A stretch of DNA of 64,000 nucleotides from Zhengitettix transpicula. Lineage: Eukaryota; Arthropoda; Insecta; Orthoptera; Tetrigidae. The notes beneath the pieces are model-generated. The model did not search any database. It was given only the letters and a program-made list of their open reading frames with translations, and had not been told where the DNA came from. The stretch is taken from positions 180,745,246 through 180,809,245 of the forward strand of contig CM073590.1 in the NCBI GenBank assembly GCA_037074705.1, written 5' to 3'. Each line of letters opens with the position of its first letter. Within the stretch, counting starts at the first letter, position 1. The position numbers and the translations under genes are program-made. Below, in pieces: positions 46,210-60,391 of the stretch.

Positions 46210-47104
46210 TATAAATATTTTTCTCTTAAATTCCTTTAATACGAGACTTTGATGCGGAATCCATACACATTATGTTAAATAGAAATATGATAGTCATAAC
46301 AGACTTGAAGGAGGGGCAATAGAACTTCATTATGCAGAAATAATAAAATTTCCTGCTAGGAAATAGTTTAAAAGATGCAATTATCATATTGTAATTTCTG
46401 TTACCAAGTTAATTAATTAATTACTATTTTAGCTCTCCTGTAATATTGACTGATTTTATAATAATAATATTTTTAGTTGGAATATATTATGACGCACTAT
46501 ATCGAACGCTACGATCACTGTAAAAATTGTAGTTTTAATATCCGTTTTAGGATCGACCCTCGATACTTCAGACTACCTTGACTATGTAAAATTGTTTATG
46601 AAATAGATTTAAGCTTGTGAAGCGAAACCGTTGACGAATTGCAAAATTAAACTGTGTGTTGTGGTTTTACTTGGTATAATTTTATATAAAAAATAATTTT
46701 ACTGTATACTTTAATTATTAATATTATACTTGTAAATATTATATAATTTTTTGGGATGAATGTAACAAAGTGCCGAAATCTTCCAGAGTAAAAATAATTA
46801 ATTAATCTTTGAGATTATATATGGTTATTGTTATTACCTTAATTTCTTCAAAAACAGTCCGATTTTAACGTCACCAATTACGAATCTATGTACAACTTTA
46901 CACACATAATTTTATATAGATATATAGGTAAGTAGGAAACTTAGGACCTTGAAAAGTTGACATACTCCATACTCCTGAACTATTCGGCGTGGCGAAACCA
47001 ACTCTCAATTTAAGGTAATTCAGCCACTCTCTCTCTCTTTTTAAGGAAAATGTGAAGAGGTCAAATTAAATAACACATTTGGATAGGAAGGAGAGACAGC
47101 GATT
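46210..47104. other. No recognisable gene
   Basis: AT-rich; nothing supported. Confidence 0.4.
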
Positions 47105-47225
47105 CAAACTGACCTGAAATCAATAGTTGGTCCAGTCTGGCATAGGTGGAAGTTCAAATTTTTGAGAGCCTGTGCCCCCTTCGTCAGGAACGAACATATG
47201 AACAATTCAGATTGATTTCAGGTAT
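47105..47225 (-). repeat. Hairpin with minus-strand CTGACGA motif (Penelope-like)
   Basis: Arms 'cctgaaatcaat' (47113-47124) and 'attgatttcagg' (47211-47222) are perfect inverted repeats. Inside, the minus strand has CTGACGA (47181-47187), then GGGGGCACAGGCTCTC and AAAAATTTG, comparable to the 8552 site. Confidence 0.5.
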
Positions 47226-47233
47226 ATATATAT

Positions 47234-48283
47234 TGTAATAAATAACAATAATTGAGCTTTAATTATTTTAAAGAATTTAATGAATTTACCTCACGTGAAG
47301 CCAAAATGTAATAATCAGATGGAGGCTTTTATTAAATGAAAAGATCGAAATTAACAAACAAAATATTTATTTATATTGTGGCAACAAAAGATGATTACAA
47401 ACACAAAATTTGAGATCTCATTCTCTCAGGGCCTTGACTGGGTTTGATAATGGACACAACAAATTGATTTTAAAATCTTATTAACAAACAGTTCACAATT
47501 TACCTAAACAATACGTCGATAGAAAGAAATTAAAAAGAAAAGAAATTAACTTTGATTGACAATTAAAAGAGAACGAAATCTGACTCTGTCCTTTAATTAC
47601 GTTTACAATTAATCATTAGTTTTGGTTTTGTTACTTACGTAGTGTCCAGCTGATACCAGCATTCTTTTTGGTTTCGGAAGTACACTATTGCAAAATTATA
47701 CACTGATTATAAATATCGACGCACAGATTTTACACTATGGAAGTCAAAATTGATAGGCTCTCAGGAACTCGGATGATCCTCCTGAATGTCAGCTATCTGA
47801 TGTCTGCTTGCCTTCCTTGCCTGGCTATAGACGTAAACTCTCTTAGACTTTCCTAACTGGCTGTATACGTAAAAATTGCTCGCTTCCTTCCCTGGCTGGC
47901 TATAGACGTAAACTTATTTTACTTAGCGATATTTACGAGGTAATACTTCCGTGAATGTTTTAACTTTTTCTTAAATTCACAACTTTGTTTAATAATACAT
48001 TAACGACGGCTAGTCTCTGCTCTAGTATTATTTGTTCCGTCCTCTGAAATGCCACGCCACCAACTAACAGTTATATTACTTGTTCTGCTCCTCACGATGT
48101 TTTTCCGCGAACTAACTCCTAGTTCTCCCGAGTTTTAGCGCGCATACGCCATTTTTGACTTTTCGACAAAGCAAAGTGAGCTCGCTTTTGTCATTGTTGC
48201 TTTGTTCGATCAGAATAACGTATTTCTCAAACAATTCAAATTTTATGTCGAAACAATTAATGGCCTAATTAATTGGCATTACA
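47234..48283 (-). mobile_element. LTR-like element (solo LTR), ~1,050 bp
   Basis: Bounded by TGTAAT and ATTACA (TG...CA ends with short inverted repeats) and by AT dinucleotides on both sides, so the target duplication is probably 'atatat'. A diverged copy lies at 8649-9610. Internally, a 'ggctatagacgtaaact' motif recurs three times (47825-47910) with variation. The minus-strand GTAAGTA near 47635 is shared with the other copy. No protein coding. Confidence 0.55.
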
Positions 48284-51200
48284 ATATATATATAATCTCA
48301 AAGAAATAGTACTTATGTTAATAAAGAAAGTTGTGAAATAAAATATTTGAAAATTCGATTTAAATGTGAATAATATTGTCAGAAACATAAATATGTTTAA
48401 GTGAATGTATAGAAATTAAATTTATGATGGAAATGACGTGTATAGTAGTAAAATTTAATCTATAAAACATTCATACATCTGGATCGTATGTAAGTAATGT
48501 ATTACCGTTGCAAAACGTTTGGCGTGCTTGAGGGGTCATATACATCCTCTAAATCGGGTAATTTTTCACTGAGCCAGACGGAGAAAGGTCACTTGATGAG
48601 AAAGTCGTCTGTGACCTGCGATAACCGGATCGCCTGCTCACATGGCATTTCCTGTATCGGAAGGCGAAAAAAAAAAGTCCGGATTATTCTGGTTTTAGGG
48701 AAAAAAATTATTTCAAGCCAATACTGAATTGTAAAACGAATGGTATTTCATCTTTTCGTTGTCATTTGCATATTTCCTGCGGCCCCTTATTTTACGAAAC
48801 AATAAGAATAATACGTTATTTCGACATATCAGGATGTTTTAACCTAGACCTGACACAGTATTTAAAAGCTATTTACAGCGGAAAATAAAATGAGTAATTT
48901 CATGGAAAGTCTAATATAATTTAAAATATCATAAATTTGGGTCCATGTGTTCTCCAAATTTTTCGCCTCATCATTTCATTATGGTATTTATAATTTTACA
49001 GCGTGTACGACTACATTATTGCGAGGCCCCGTCAACGGTGTTTGTCGTGATCTCCGTAGCTTACAGCAGCACGTCTAGTCTGGCTGACCTAGTCCTCCTA
49101 ACCTTGTGCGCGCTCAATACAAATCCTCGCACATTAAAGTACATGCAACCTGTCAATCCAAATTTTTATATTATACTCAGTTTTGCTACCGCGAACTATA
49201 TAAATGTTTATTTATCTTGAACCAATTTCGCGTTCTTAAATTTTTAATCATCTACTTTATTACGATCAGAATTAGAAAGGCTGAAACTTTATAATACATT
49301 AGTTTTAACGTCATAAGACTGACATCTGGCTGTGTCAACCACTAATTAGAAATAATTAAAAATTGAGAGGAACTTATGTCTAAGGGACGAACCCACACAA
49401 TGTCAGGCTTCAGTTATGGAGAAATTAACGTTTTGCCTTTTATGCATCCCATTCGATGAGAAGAGATAACATCTTTAAAGAAACGCTTTTTATATTATTT
49501 AATTTTAAGGTCTATAGTTTCTAAGTTGTGACGGTCGAGTTAAAACCCAAATCTAACCCTAATATTTCGGAGAAATTAAAAAACTGTAATCATGCTATCC
49601 ACAAGCTAAATGCTTTGTAACCCTCATTTTACGAACATTAATAGGATTTTCGAAGCTTCCTAAAACAGTTGAATTCGTTGTGGTTCATTGGTTCTCAGGT
49701 AGTGATTTGAATTAATTAATTAATAAATATTTATTTTCAAAACTGCGGATTTCTTACTATATAACATTCTATACAAAAATTACAAAGTTAAATAATTAAA
49801 TTACCGTAATTTAATATAGTAATAATTATTCTACATAATTGCTCGTTTGTTGATGAAACGTGAATAAACTCTATTTTAATATTGATAATATTCATGATTA
49901 AAATTCTTATATATTTATTAAATGTTGATTATATGGCAAAATCGTACACCTCTGCCACGCAATCACATGTTTTGTATAATTGTTGAATATTTTAAACTAT
50001 TACATCGTCAAGCAGGCTTCTTGGAAGGCTTTGATGAACTCCAGATGAATAGCGTTGATACGTCTACTTGGTGATTCTCCTCGAACCTGGGCATTCAATT
50101 TCGCTCGACTGACATATTAATGATTCTTTTCTATATATGCCTTGTATGACACATATAATATGTTTTTACTCTCTTCTCTTAGATTCTTCCCAAGGCTACG
50201 TTTCTCCATTATTTTTGTTCGAGTTTTGATTTTCTCTTTTAATTTTGGCCATAAACACCCATCATCAACCTATTTATCCAATAATTTTACTTCCCACCCA
50301 CCATAACTGCCCATTACGTATAGACGACAGATTTAGTAGATATAGTCTTCGGTACGTCAACCCCTTGAAGCATCTGCTGTTGTTTTTTTACTAATTTCGG
50401 AGACAGAGGATATTCTGCTTAGCTTCATTTATCCCAGCCGGTGGTAACCTTGCTTCGTCCAGCTCTGTCTGCGTCCTACGGAAAGATTGACTCACAATAA
50501 TTGGTTTTCTGTCTTATGTAAAATTATCTCATGAAATTATTCATTACAACCGGTCTGTATTCCTGCTTCTCGTAAAACAAATCTCCTATTATTAGCGGAT
50601 AAAAATGTTCTGAAAATTTCACAGTTTCACTGTACGAGGGTACTTTTATATTTCATCAGTTAATTACATTATCAAAGGGTATTAATTTGTAGAACTTTAA
50701 TTACATAGGCTACAGTTCCAATCGGCTTGTAAGATTTTGTTTAAAAAAGAATCTCTTGTAATATGTGCGGAAATTTCTAATAGGGGTTACATAAATGGCT
50801 ATTATGAAAGCATGACTAAAACTTTCTTTGAACATTAATCAAAATGTCGTTTTGTGAGGAGTAAAGCGATCGGATAAACCAGACTAAAAAAAAAGAACTA
50901 TCGAGAAAGCTGGGCGTGCATATCAGAGATGTACGAGTAGATATATAAATGTTAGGCGTCACTGTCGGGGAAACAGTTCGTGAAAGGAGGTCAACGTCCA
51001 TAGATGCTTCCGTTACATGCGTTCTTGTTGGTAGTTCGGTTTAAATCTATAAGAAACAGCGCAGGGAATAAAAACAACCCATTTTGATTTGAATTTACTT
51101 TGTCAATAATTTTATTCATGTGATCTTCTCGGTCTCCATTCTTAAACAGTATTTCATTTATTTCACAATCTTGTATCATGTAAAATTCAATCAATATTCA

Positions 51201-52727
51201 AATGATACGATACAGATCTGGAGTTATTGATATGATTTGAGTGATTAAACGTGATCAGCCGCAAAATTTCTGAAGAAACTATTTCACTTGATGGAAACAT
51301 CTTTACATCTGATTTGATTAGGTAACAATTAAACCGCATTAATCTGCACGTGGATTAGGCTCGACGATTTGCAGATGTAGGTTCTATCAAATTCGATGAT
51401 TTCTCGGCTGTACACTGCAACCATTAAGGGATTATTCCCAAGACTGAATTGTCCGTCAAATGGACGAGATGGAGTTGGTGAAATTACTTCGAGAGTAACG
51501 GTGTCTTTACATATTTATACTCCTGGTGTTGAATAAAATAAGTTTTCTGAAATGCTGAAATATTACATTTCGATTAAATGGAGACATTTATCTACTGCAG
51601 ATACCTCCAAGTTTTCCAGGACACAATGAAGTCGAGCCGCAACTCATTGCATCATTTATGAATGTGCCACTGTAAAAAATAATCTCTGACTACATTATTA
51701 GGTGACAATTTAAGGGAAGAATTCAATCCACTCCCTGAAATAAGAGAGAACGATATTGCAGAGAAGTCGGAAACTCTTTAATATTTCGGAGTCAATTTCT
51801 CTGCTGTTATCATATTAATTCAGTGGGAGAGAAAGCACGTTCCTTACTTTACAAGTGACAGAATAAAATCCTAATAATCTACGTTTCTGTCTTAAATATT
51901 TGTAGGACTGCTTCTGGTTTAAGAGACTGTCGATAATGAAGTTCTTTATAAATGGAACACCCAAGCCATGGGGTATAAAGACTCTGTGAATACGGAGAAA
52001 TTAAAGGGGCAGAAGTTGTAAAAGATGACCTGATAGAAAACTTAACTAGGAAAACCACCGAAGAATTAAATAAAAGACTGTTTAAAACAGTAATGAATGC
52101 TTCCCTAAGACGAATTCATTTGATAAGACAAACTGAAATATTGAAGTATACTACTTTAATTTCGGTGTCCGTAGGAAAGTTAATAATTATACTAGAACTA
52201 AATGCGCGATAAAGTACTGTTTCTACACTTACCAACTTCAATGGATAACTTTAAACACTGCTGTGGTAATGAATTTAAAAATTCCGTCTCACTTGTAAAC
52301 AACCATAATTTGGTGGTATTATATAAATAATATTGCTGATTCTGACGGCTTTCACGACGACTGGTAGCTACACATTTTAACAATTAATATATTTCTATGT
52401 CTTCACTGAAACCACCTTGAAGCAGAAGACACAACCCGCAAGTTTTGACTTTAAGTGACCTTCGTTCCGTTACCGGTGCTGTAATTTAAATATAAATCCT
52501 TGCAGGTCTTAATTTACGCTTGTCGACAAGGTTAACGGATGTGTAGAACTTAAATTGTCTCCGTAATTTTAGATAACTTTTAATAAAGCATATTACGACG
52601 GCCATGTCTCCACATATGTTGGGGAAAAATACTTTAATATAAACTGATAATTATCATTTGATAAATAAATAAACAATTCTGCCCATGTCAGAAAAATTAT
52701 TAATTAATTAATTAAAAAATCAGTTCA
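48284..52727. other. Long interval without a supported gene
   Basis: Contains scattered frames of up to 91 codons (48945-49220) with no similarity. At about 51930-52060 the plus strand reads MKFFINGTPKPWGIKTL, faintly like the 'F.KGR...KP.KWG.K' motif of piggyBac transposases, but too little for a call. Confidence 0.35.
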
Positions 52728-52765
52728 TACGACGTTTCGTCAACAATTTCGGGACTTCTTCAGAT
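52728..52765 (-). repeat. Penelope/hammerhead-like core, minus strand
   Basis: The minus strand reads GTTTAT-CTGAAGA-AGTCCCGAAATTGTTGAC-GAAACGTCGTATGAAC. CTGAAGA matches the conserved core. GTC(C) ... (G)GAC can form stem II, and GTTTAT can pair with ATGAAC as stem I. This is one of the better hammerhead-like matches in the window. Confidence 0.5.
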
Positions 52766-53961
<1,196 letters not shown>

Positions 53962-54022
53962 TGATAAATTATAAGAAATTAGACCCATCGACTATGTTCT
54001 ATGTCGGTTGTAGCATAATATA

Positions 54023-54024
54023 TA
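54023..54024. repeat. TA target site duplication, left
   Basis: TA directly before the mariner TIR; matched by TA at 55307-55308. Confidence 0.8.
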
Positions 54025-55306
54025 CCACTGAGAACAAAAAGTAAGGTGAATTTATTTATAAAATATAAATTCTTTATTTATTCTTCCAAATCAATTTCAT
54101 CCTCTTCAAAGTAATCCCCGTCCGATAAAACGCACTTTTTCCAACGCTTTTTCCAGTCCTCGAAACAGTCGGAATAGTCTTTTTCCGGTATAGCCTTCAA
54201 GACCTTCTTCGATTCGGTTTATATCTCCTCAATCGTGTCAAAACGGCGTCCCCGCATTGGCCTTTTGAGTTTGCTGAATAGCCAGAAGTCGCACGGAGCC
54301 AAATCAGGCGAATACGGTGGTTGCGGAACGATATGAGTCGAGTTTTTGGCAAAAAAGTCGCGAAGAACCAATGCAGTATGACATGGTGCATTATCGTGAT
54401 GAAGGAACCAAGAGTTGTTCGCCCATAATTCCGGCCGTTTCAGACGATTAGCTTCACGCAAACGACGCATAACACTCAAATAATATTCTTTGTTGACAGT
54501 TTGGCCCGGCGGAAGGAATTCATAGTGCACCACACCATGATAATCAAATAAAACTGTCAACGTGACCTTGATTTTCGGTCTTGCTTCACCTTTTGCACGA
54601 TATTCGCTGGATTGGTCGGTGGTTTCAGGGTCGCATGCGGAAATCCGAGTCTCGTCTCCAGTAATGATGAATTTCAAGTGGTCCTGATAGTCAGACAGCA
54701 AAGTTTCACACACATCAACGCGACGCTTTTTTCCCAAAAAATTGAGTGATTTTGGCACCAATCGAGACGCGTTTGAGACACGAAACATTCTTCAAAATGG
54801 TTTGGGCTGAGCCAAATGACATTCCAACACTATCAGCGGGATCTCTAATTGTCCATCGACGATTTTCAAGCACCAAATCTTTGATTTTTTGGACGTGGCC
54901 CTCGTCGGTAGACGTTGATGGCCGTCCAGAGCGCGGTTCGTCTTCAACGCGTTCTCGGCCCTCTTTGAACTCGTTGTACCACTTATAAACGTTGTTTTGT
55001 GCCATAGTTTGATCACCAAAGACCTTCCGCAACATTTTCAACGTGTCGGCACAAGAATATTCGTTCCGCAAACAAAATTTGATGCAATTCTTTGCTCAAC
55101 AAAATCGCCCTTTGCAAAAATCGATAAATTCACTTTTGGTTGTTTACAAAAACACGTGTAACCTGGAGATAATTAAACCTTTTAACAAACAGACGCTTGG
55201 CAAATATTAAATACAGTCCTACCAACCTAGGAAAAAAAAATTACCTGCCTTCCTAATACCCGGGTGTTTTAAATGACAATTTCACCTTACTTTTTGATCA
55301 CAGTGG
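54025..55306 (-). mobile_element. Full-length mariner (Tc1/mariner) element
   Basis: 1,282 bp with terminal inverted repeats. The left end is CCACTGAGAACAAAAAGTAA and the right end, reversed, is CCACTGTGATCAAAAAGTAA; both continue GGTGAA (26 bp, two mismatches). TA is present on both sides. The single transposase frame is on the minus strand and fills most of the element. Length, TIR size and TA target are all typical of mariner. Confidence 0.93.
54078..55120 (-). pseudogene. Mariner transposase (DD34D), inactivated
   Basis: Cut-and-paste transposase, about 345 codons when the breaks are ignored. N-terminal helix-turn-helix regions: IKFCLRNEYSCADTLKMLRK, NVYKWYNEFKEGRERVEDEP, SGRPSTSTDEGHV. 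Catalytic domain: GDET (first Asp), HHDNAPCHTALV (second Asp), PPYSPDLAPCDFWLFSKLKR (third Asp, 34-residue spacing class). Lesions: no ATG and a one-base loss near 55085, a frameshift near 54765 (between LKRVS and RLVPKSLNFLGKK), and an in-frame TAA just after TIEEI at about 54216-54221. The intended end reads on to DYFEEDEIDLEE and a TAA at 54078. All three catalytic Asp survive, so decay is recent, but the copy cannot make a complete protein. Confidence 0.92.
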
Positions 55307-55308
55307 TA

Positions 55309-58300
55309 AATAGGTATTTCACTTATATGTGAATATATATAAACCGCTCAAAACTGTAAAGAAGGGAAAAATACTCTTCTGGTATATAGTAGTACCATCC
55401 GTTAACTTGAATTTATTAATGTATCACTATGATGTCTGTACACATCAAGTAGAGAAACCTAGATGAGAAATAAAGATGAACCAAAACGAAAAAATACTAA
55501 TAAAAGCTAAATAAGCAATTACAAAGAATTGTGAGACTGAGTAAAAACTATTTGGAAATGAAATAAATGCCTTTGGACCGATCATCGTAGGAAACGATGC
55601 GATATTCCTGTAATAGTTACAGGAATACGGCGCCGAATTGATACAGTGCTAATTTACAACTCATGCCACAATAAATTTAAATAAATAATTGTATGCATCG
55701 TCAAACAATGTGAAACTTTCATCGTGTATGACTTCTTTTACGTACAATGCAGTGGCTATTAGCGGTTCTTATTTACAGAGCCGACAGTCTCTCACGATGA
55801 TTTGAATTTTACTCAGACTCTTCCTGTGCCGTAGTATTCGAAATACTACATGTTTCATTGCAGTTCTGTATGTTTACTACTATTTTTGTGAAATAATGGA
55901 ACACATACCATCGTTCCCGACTTTCGTTATACTAAATCAACGATGGCATCTGACTTATTTAAGTAACTTATATAATATAAATCCGTAGAAAACTCTTGTC
56001 TCAAATTTAGAAGTATTCATTACAATAATTTTTGTGAGGATCTGATATTTTTATTTCGCCATTCAGCAATCATTTCCCTTCCTCTTCGTAAGTTTCTGCT
56101 ACATTAAAAGCAGTCTTTAACGATTATTATCGTCTAAGAATTTTAATTCTCACCACTTTACAAATCTACTTTCTTTCTGAAAGTATGTACACTATTCTCC
56201 TTTCGTATTCCATTAGATCATGAAAATGTAGAACGTTATATGAAAAACGCTTTGGTCGTAGATTTAACTCGAGCTTCCAAGCTAAATGTTGTAATAATAC
56301 ATTTCCCCGTTGCTCATCAGATTGCCCCCAGTTATATTGGTTCCGGTGGATTTACAAAAACCCTTATTACATCTTTGAGTTTACTGTATATTTCCAATCA
56401 AAGTCCCAGATATTCTTTTTACTTGTTACGTTAGAAGGAAGCAAGACAAGGTGACGCAGAGTTAATGGAGCCAATTTATTATATTTCTGATCGTACATAA
56501 GTAGCGTTTCTTTGGAAGTCCGTTGTTCCCAGAAAAGCTATTAGACTTTACAGTACGGCTGTCACAGTTAGTTCCGCGAGACGGAGCAACGACTACTCCG
56601 TTATCGCCTGCAGTTTTACCTGAAAAACGCGGCAAAGCTAGTCATTGAAACGTATACCGCTGCCTGTCGCCCGTATTCTTCGTATCTGTGTGCCCCGCAT
56701 ATCACTGGAGGACGTGGAAACGTCTCATTCATTCCAATGAAACCTTTCGTGTATAAGTAGTACACGTACTTTCTATCGTTTGTTAAAATGAAAAAAATTA
56801 AGAAAGTTTCTTTTAAAAAAAATAACATGAAAATAAATGTCGCGTGCTCGCAATGTGCGTATAAACAACTTCAATGATAGAGGAATAGTAAATGTGTAGG
56901 CTGAGTAATTTTTATAAATTGTTAAGTTATTTTGAGTTGAAAATGTTGGATGATTGCATAAATTAGTGACCGATTTATAAATAAAATCCAGAATGTAATA
57001 TTTTAAAAACATTAATTATATTAATCAAATATTTATTTATTCATCAATGCCCATTACTTCATACAAACATAAAAATGAATTAATTGGTTATTCCATATTT
57101 TTCCATCCTGAACCTTTAATCCTGTAATTGGCTATATGAGACACAAGTTCTAAATTTGAGATTATAATATTTTGCTGATAACTCTGCTACGAAATGTATA
57201 AGAAATGAATCTACTGGCTACTGCTTCTGTTTGGACGATTAGGTATCGGCTGTGACGTCACTGGACTTCACTTAAGTTATGCTCCTTCCGTTACGTTACG
57301 ATCGTTTTACCCGCCACGCCAACTTATCCAAGCGTGACGATGAACTGAACTGAACGAATTTGCAGCAACATTCAATTACAATTGTTATAAACTTGCTGCA
57401 CACACTCGTTGTTAATGGCCTATTAATTGTATGAAAAAGTACTAATGATTTCCTATAGAAGCGTTATTGATCCAAAGGAGTAGTTTATCCGTAGCCAATT
57501 ATTCGAATACGTTTTGTCTTTTCTCTATACTCCGGCCGTGACCTTTTCGTTCCTTGAGAAAGTAGAAATACAAATATGAAAAATCATTGAAGTCTGTTCA
57601 AACGATTTTTAGTTTATGCCGCTCAAGCGAGCCAACAGACTCATTTACGTTATATTTATATACTTTAATTTAAATTTTATGGTACGATAACTGACTCACT
57701 TTTAAGTTTTCCTCCCAACTCAGTGACCCTACGCAGATATCAAAAGATACTCTTCAAAATACCTGTTAAAACCATATAGTGTAGTTTCATCGGCAAAGAA
57801 ACGTTTGCTGTGGATTTTGCCAGAAATTTATAAAGCGACAAGTTTACACCTAAACTGACGTATTATTATCTTATTTTGCGTCCTACGAAGAGGAGTGGGA
57901 AGGCAACGTTCTCGGTTGGTAGGTTTTGTGTCTGGGTCGGTGCGCACAGAAGTAACTAGCGCACTCCTGGAAACAGGTCGCCCAGAAGACGTGCCTTGCA
58001 GTTACATTCCTGGAAAAGCAGAGAGAGTCCCAATAAGAACAATAGACTCTTCACATATCGCGGTCGGAATAAAGTAGGTAGTTTCGATTCTGTCCCCATG
58101 GGATCTTGGCACAACTCTCTAACGGCGATCTAAAACATTTTAGAAACACTGCCCTGGACACTTCCGCTATTCATCGTCACTGTTCAGTCGAAAAACGGAA
58201 ATGTTAATCAACCGTACGACGCTTGGCGATGGACTTCAAGTCATCAATGAAATTCAAAAACTTCTTTTCTTCAAGAATCAGTATCAAACAAAGCGTTTCA

Positions 58301-58359
58301 AGCCATACTGCCAAATAGAGAACGAAAAATGTAAATATCAAAACTCTTTTCAATATTAT
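55309..58359. other. No recognisable gene
   Basis: AT-rich, with G+C-richer patches at 56560-56720 and 57240-57350. Frame 57895-58077 may belong to the upstream part of the LINE relic that follows but is not diagnostic. Confidence 0.35.
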
Positions 58360-59760
58360 AAATCATCGAAATGCCATTAGACTTAAGAAATTTTACAGTG
58401 AGTTATGATCATAATAGAATGGAACTGATTTTTTTTAAAAAAAAAATAGGAGGCGATGTCAAAAACATCGAAGAGGAGAATACCCCAATGTTTGGTCTTA
58501 GGAACGTTGTCAGGGAATATTTAGATGGACGATCTCATAGAGAAAAATAATTATTTTGAAGAAAACGAAAACAGTGTTGCAAATACTGATGGCTTGTTGC
58601 TATTAATAAGTGGAATGAGCCGTGCGGAACTAGAAAATAATGGAACAAACAAAACTGCACTTTTCTACAAACAAAAGTAGAATAGTTGTTTGTGGGAAAA
58701 ACACTGTGCAGACTACCTGTTATCAGCAGTAATGGAAAAACCATACAAGTGGTGCAGGAAGCAGATTATCTAGGAGTATTAATGGATGGTTAAGTGAGCT
58801 TTCTGCCACAAGCTCGTACAGCGCTGCAAAAAAGAGAAATAGCTACCCAAAAGGTCCTAACACTAGCAAACTAACATGAAATACCTGTCAAAATGAATTA
58901 CTCCAACGATTTCATAAGCCTCTGAGGCATATGTTGGATGATTTAGTTTGTGGCATTCCAAAGAATCGGGAATAAACATCAACGAAAGGTATTAATGCGA
59001 ATAATGAGATCATACAGAACAACAGAATCATTGTAGATAATGTGTCTAAAGCCCCAACTTGATCTTGTCATTAGAAGAGAAGCAGTAAGAAGATGCTTAG
59101 GTGGAGCATGGCGAGAGACGTTCAGATAACTAAATGGGGCGGCTGTAAATAAATAAATAATCAAAGAGGAACAGAATACTGGGTTAAGAAAGAATGGAAT
59201 AAAATACGGGCAGTGTGTGGACAGGGAAGATGTCTGCGTGAAATAGCACCTACAGTAGAAGGGAGGGAAAGATGGAAAAGATTCCTGGGAAAGAATTAAG
59301 TAGATTGCTAACGGAAAATGGACCTTTCAACCATTAGTTACTCAGGTTTGGCAAGAATAAATTCCCAGGATGTAAAAAAGTGTAACGATATTGAAATGGC
59401 AACGCATGTCTTTAGATCTGATTGTGATGTATCTTGAAGATCTGGAGAAATTCAGGATACCAGACACAGCGGCTAAAACTTATAAAGATCTAAGGAAAGA
59501 AGAATAATTACACTCATATGTGATAGAGACTTTAGGAGAAGGAAGCTTAATGCCTCATGCAGGTTTTTTGGGGAAGTGAAAGTCTCGCACTAACCCAATT
59601 GCCTCGAAGTTCTGTTCTGGGGTACTGCGTGCCCTGAGCTGTCGGCAGCTATTGCCGAGTAAGGTAGTGTGATCGCTATAACCTCCCTGGGGTAACCAAC
59701 AGACGAAAGAGGTTTTTATCCTGCCTGGCCAAAACACTAAATTACAATTATGTCCGGAAA
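58360..59760 (+). pseudogene. R1-like LINE relic (RT and downstream region)
   Basis: Decayed plus-strand RT-type coding sequence in several frames: NTPMFGLRNVVREYLDGRSH, NKTALFYKQKSRIVV, QVVQEADYLGVLMDG (58758-58790), FLPQARTALQKREIATQKVL, then HQRKVLMRIMRSYRTTESL (58978-59034) and LDLVIRREAVRRCLGGAW. The 'YLGV.LD' motif followed by 'R..L.R...SYRT.S..A..VI....P..L...' is typical of R1/R2-type ORF2 after the RT. About ten stops or shifts are present. The region to about 59760 ('cctgagctgtcggcagctat') may be its 3' end. Confidence 0.55.
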
Positions 59761-60149
59761 GCAAAAGAAAAATGATGAAACTCTAAAACTTGGATACTGC
59801 TCTAATAAGTAGTAATATTTTTATGGTAAGAATCCTAATGAAACAACTTCGCGTGCAATAAGTTTAAAGGTTTTTGAGAAAATACTTCTAAAGAGAAGGC
59901 GGCAACCAATCCTAGATACCAAATGAACTTATTCTCCATCATCAGTTTACGTTTAGTTCACAACACCGTACGATTGAACAGTTACGTCGATAAATAAACA
60001 ATAGCTTATAATAAGTAAAAAAAGAGAATTTATTATAATTAAATAATTTTCGTATTGGTTTCTTAATTAAGTTTTTTGTTAAATATTTTAATTACTTTAT
60101 TTTCATTTACATTTCTTTCACATTACCATGCCTTTTTAAAATTATATAA
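59761..60149. other. No recognisable gene
   Basis: AT-rich spacer; nothing seen. Confidence 0.4.
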
Positions 60150-60391
60150 AGTTCACATATGGTGTTTTGACCCATAAAATTTTCAAATCACGGTTAAATT
60201 TTATCAACAAATTAGTTAAAGGTAGACTACAAGTAGAGTTTTTGAGGACTTGTCAAAAATGCAATATCTTACATAATCATTTATTGCATATAAATCTTGG
60301 AGTACAAAATATAAATATTTTCAACCACAATTTAAAACACAAATACAATCAAAATATACTATTTTTACAAATAAAATTATTGAATTATTAA
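60150..60391 (+). pseudogene. Penelope-like element, N-terminal fragment
   Basis: The frame reads LNFINKLVKGRLQVEFLRTC, QKCNILHNHLLHINLGVQNI and NHNLKHKYNQNILFLQIKLL. This resembles the region ahead of the RT domain in Penelope-like ORFs, where a basic helix '..FLK.C....I.P..L' is followed by short helices. It ends with a stop and no RT follows. The family call rests on recalled pattern only. Confidence 0.35.

Noticed and set aside
51930..52160. MKFFINGTPKPWGIKTL resembling a piggyBac transposase motif
   Set aside because: Only one short motif, no flanking catalytic Asp motifs, and no TTAA-bounded element found.
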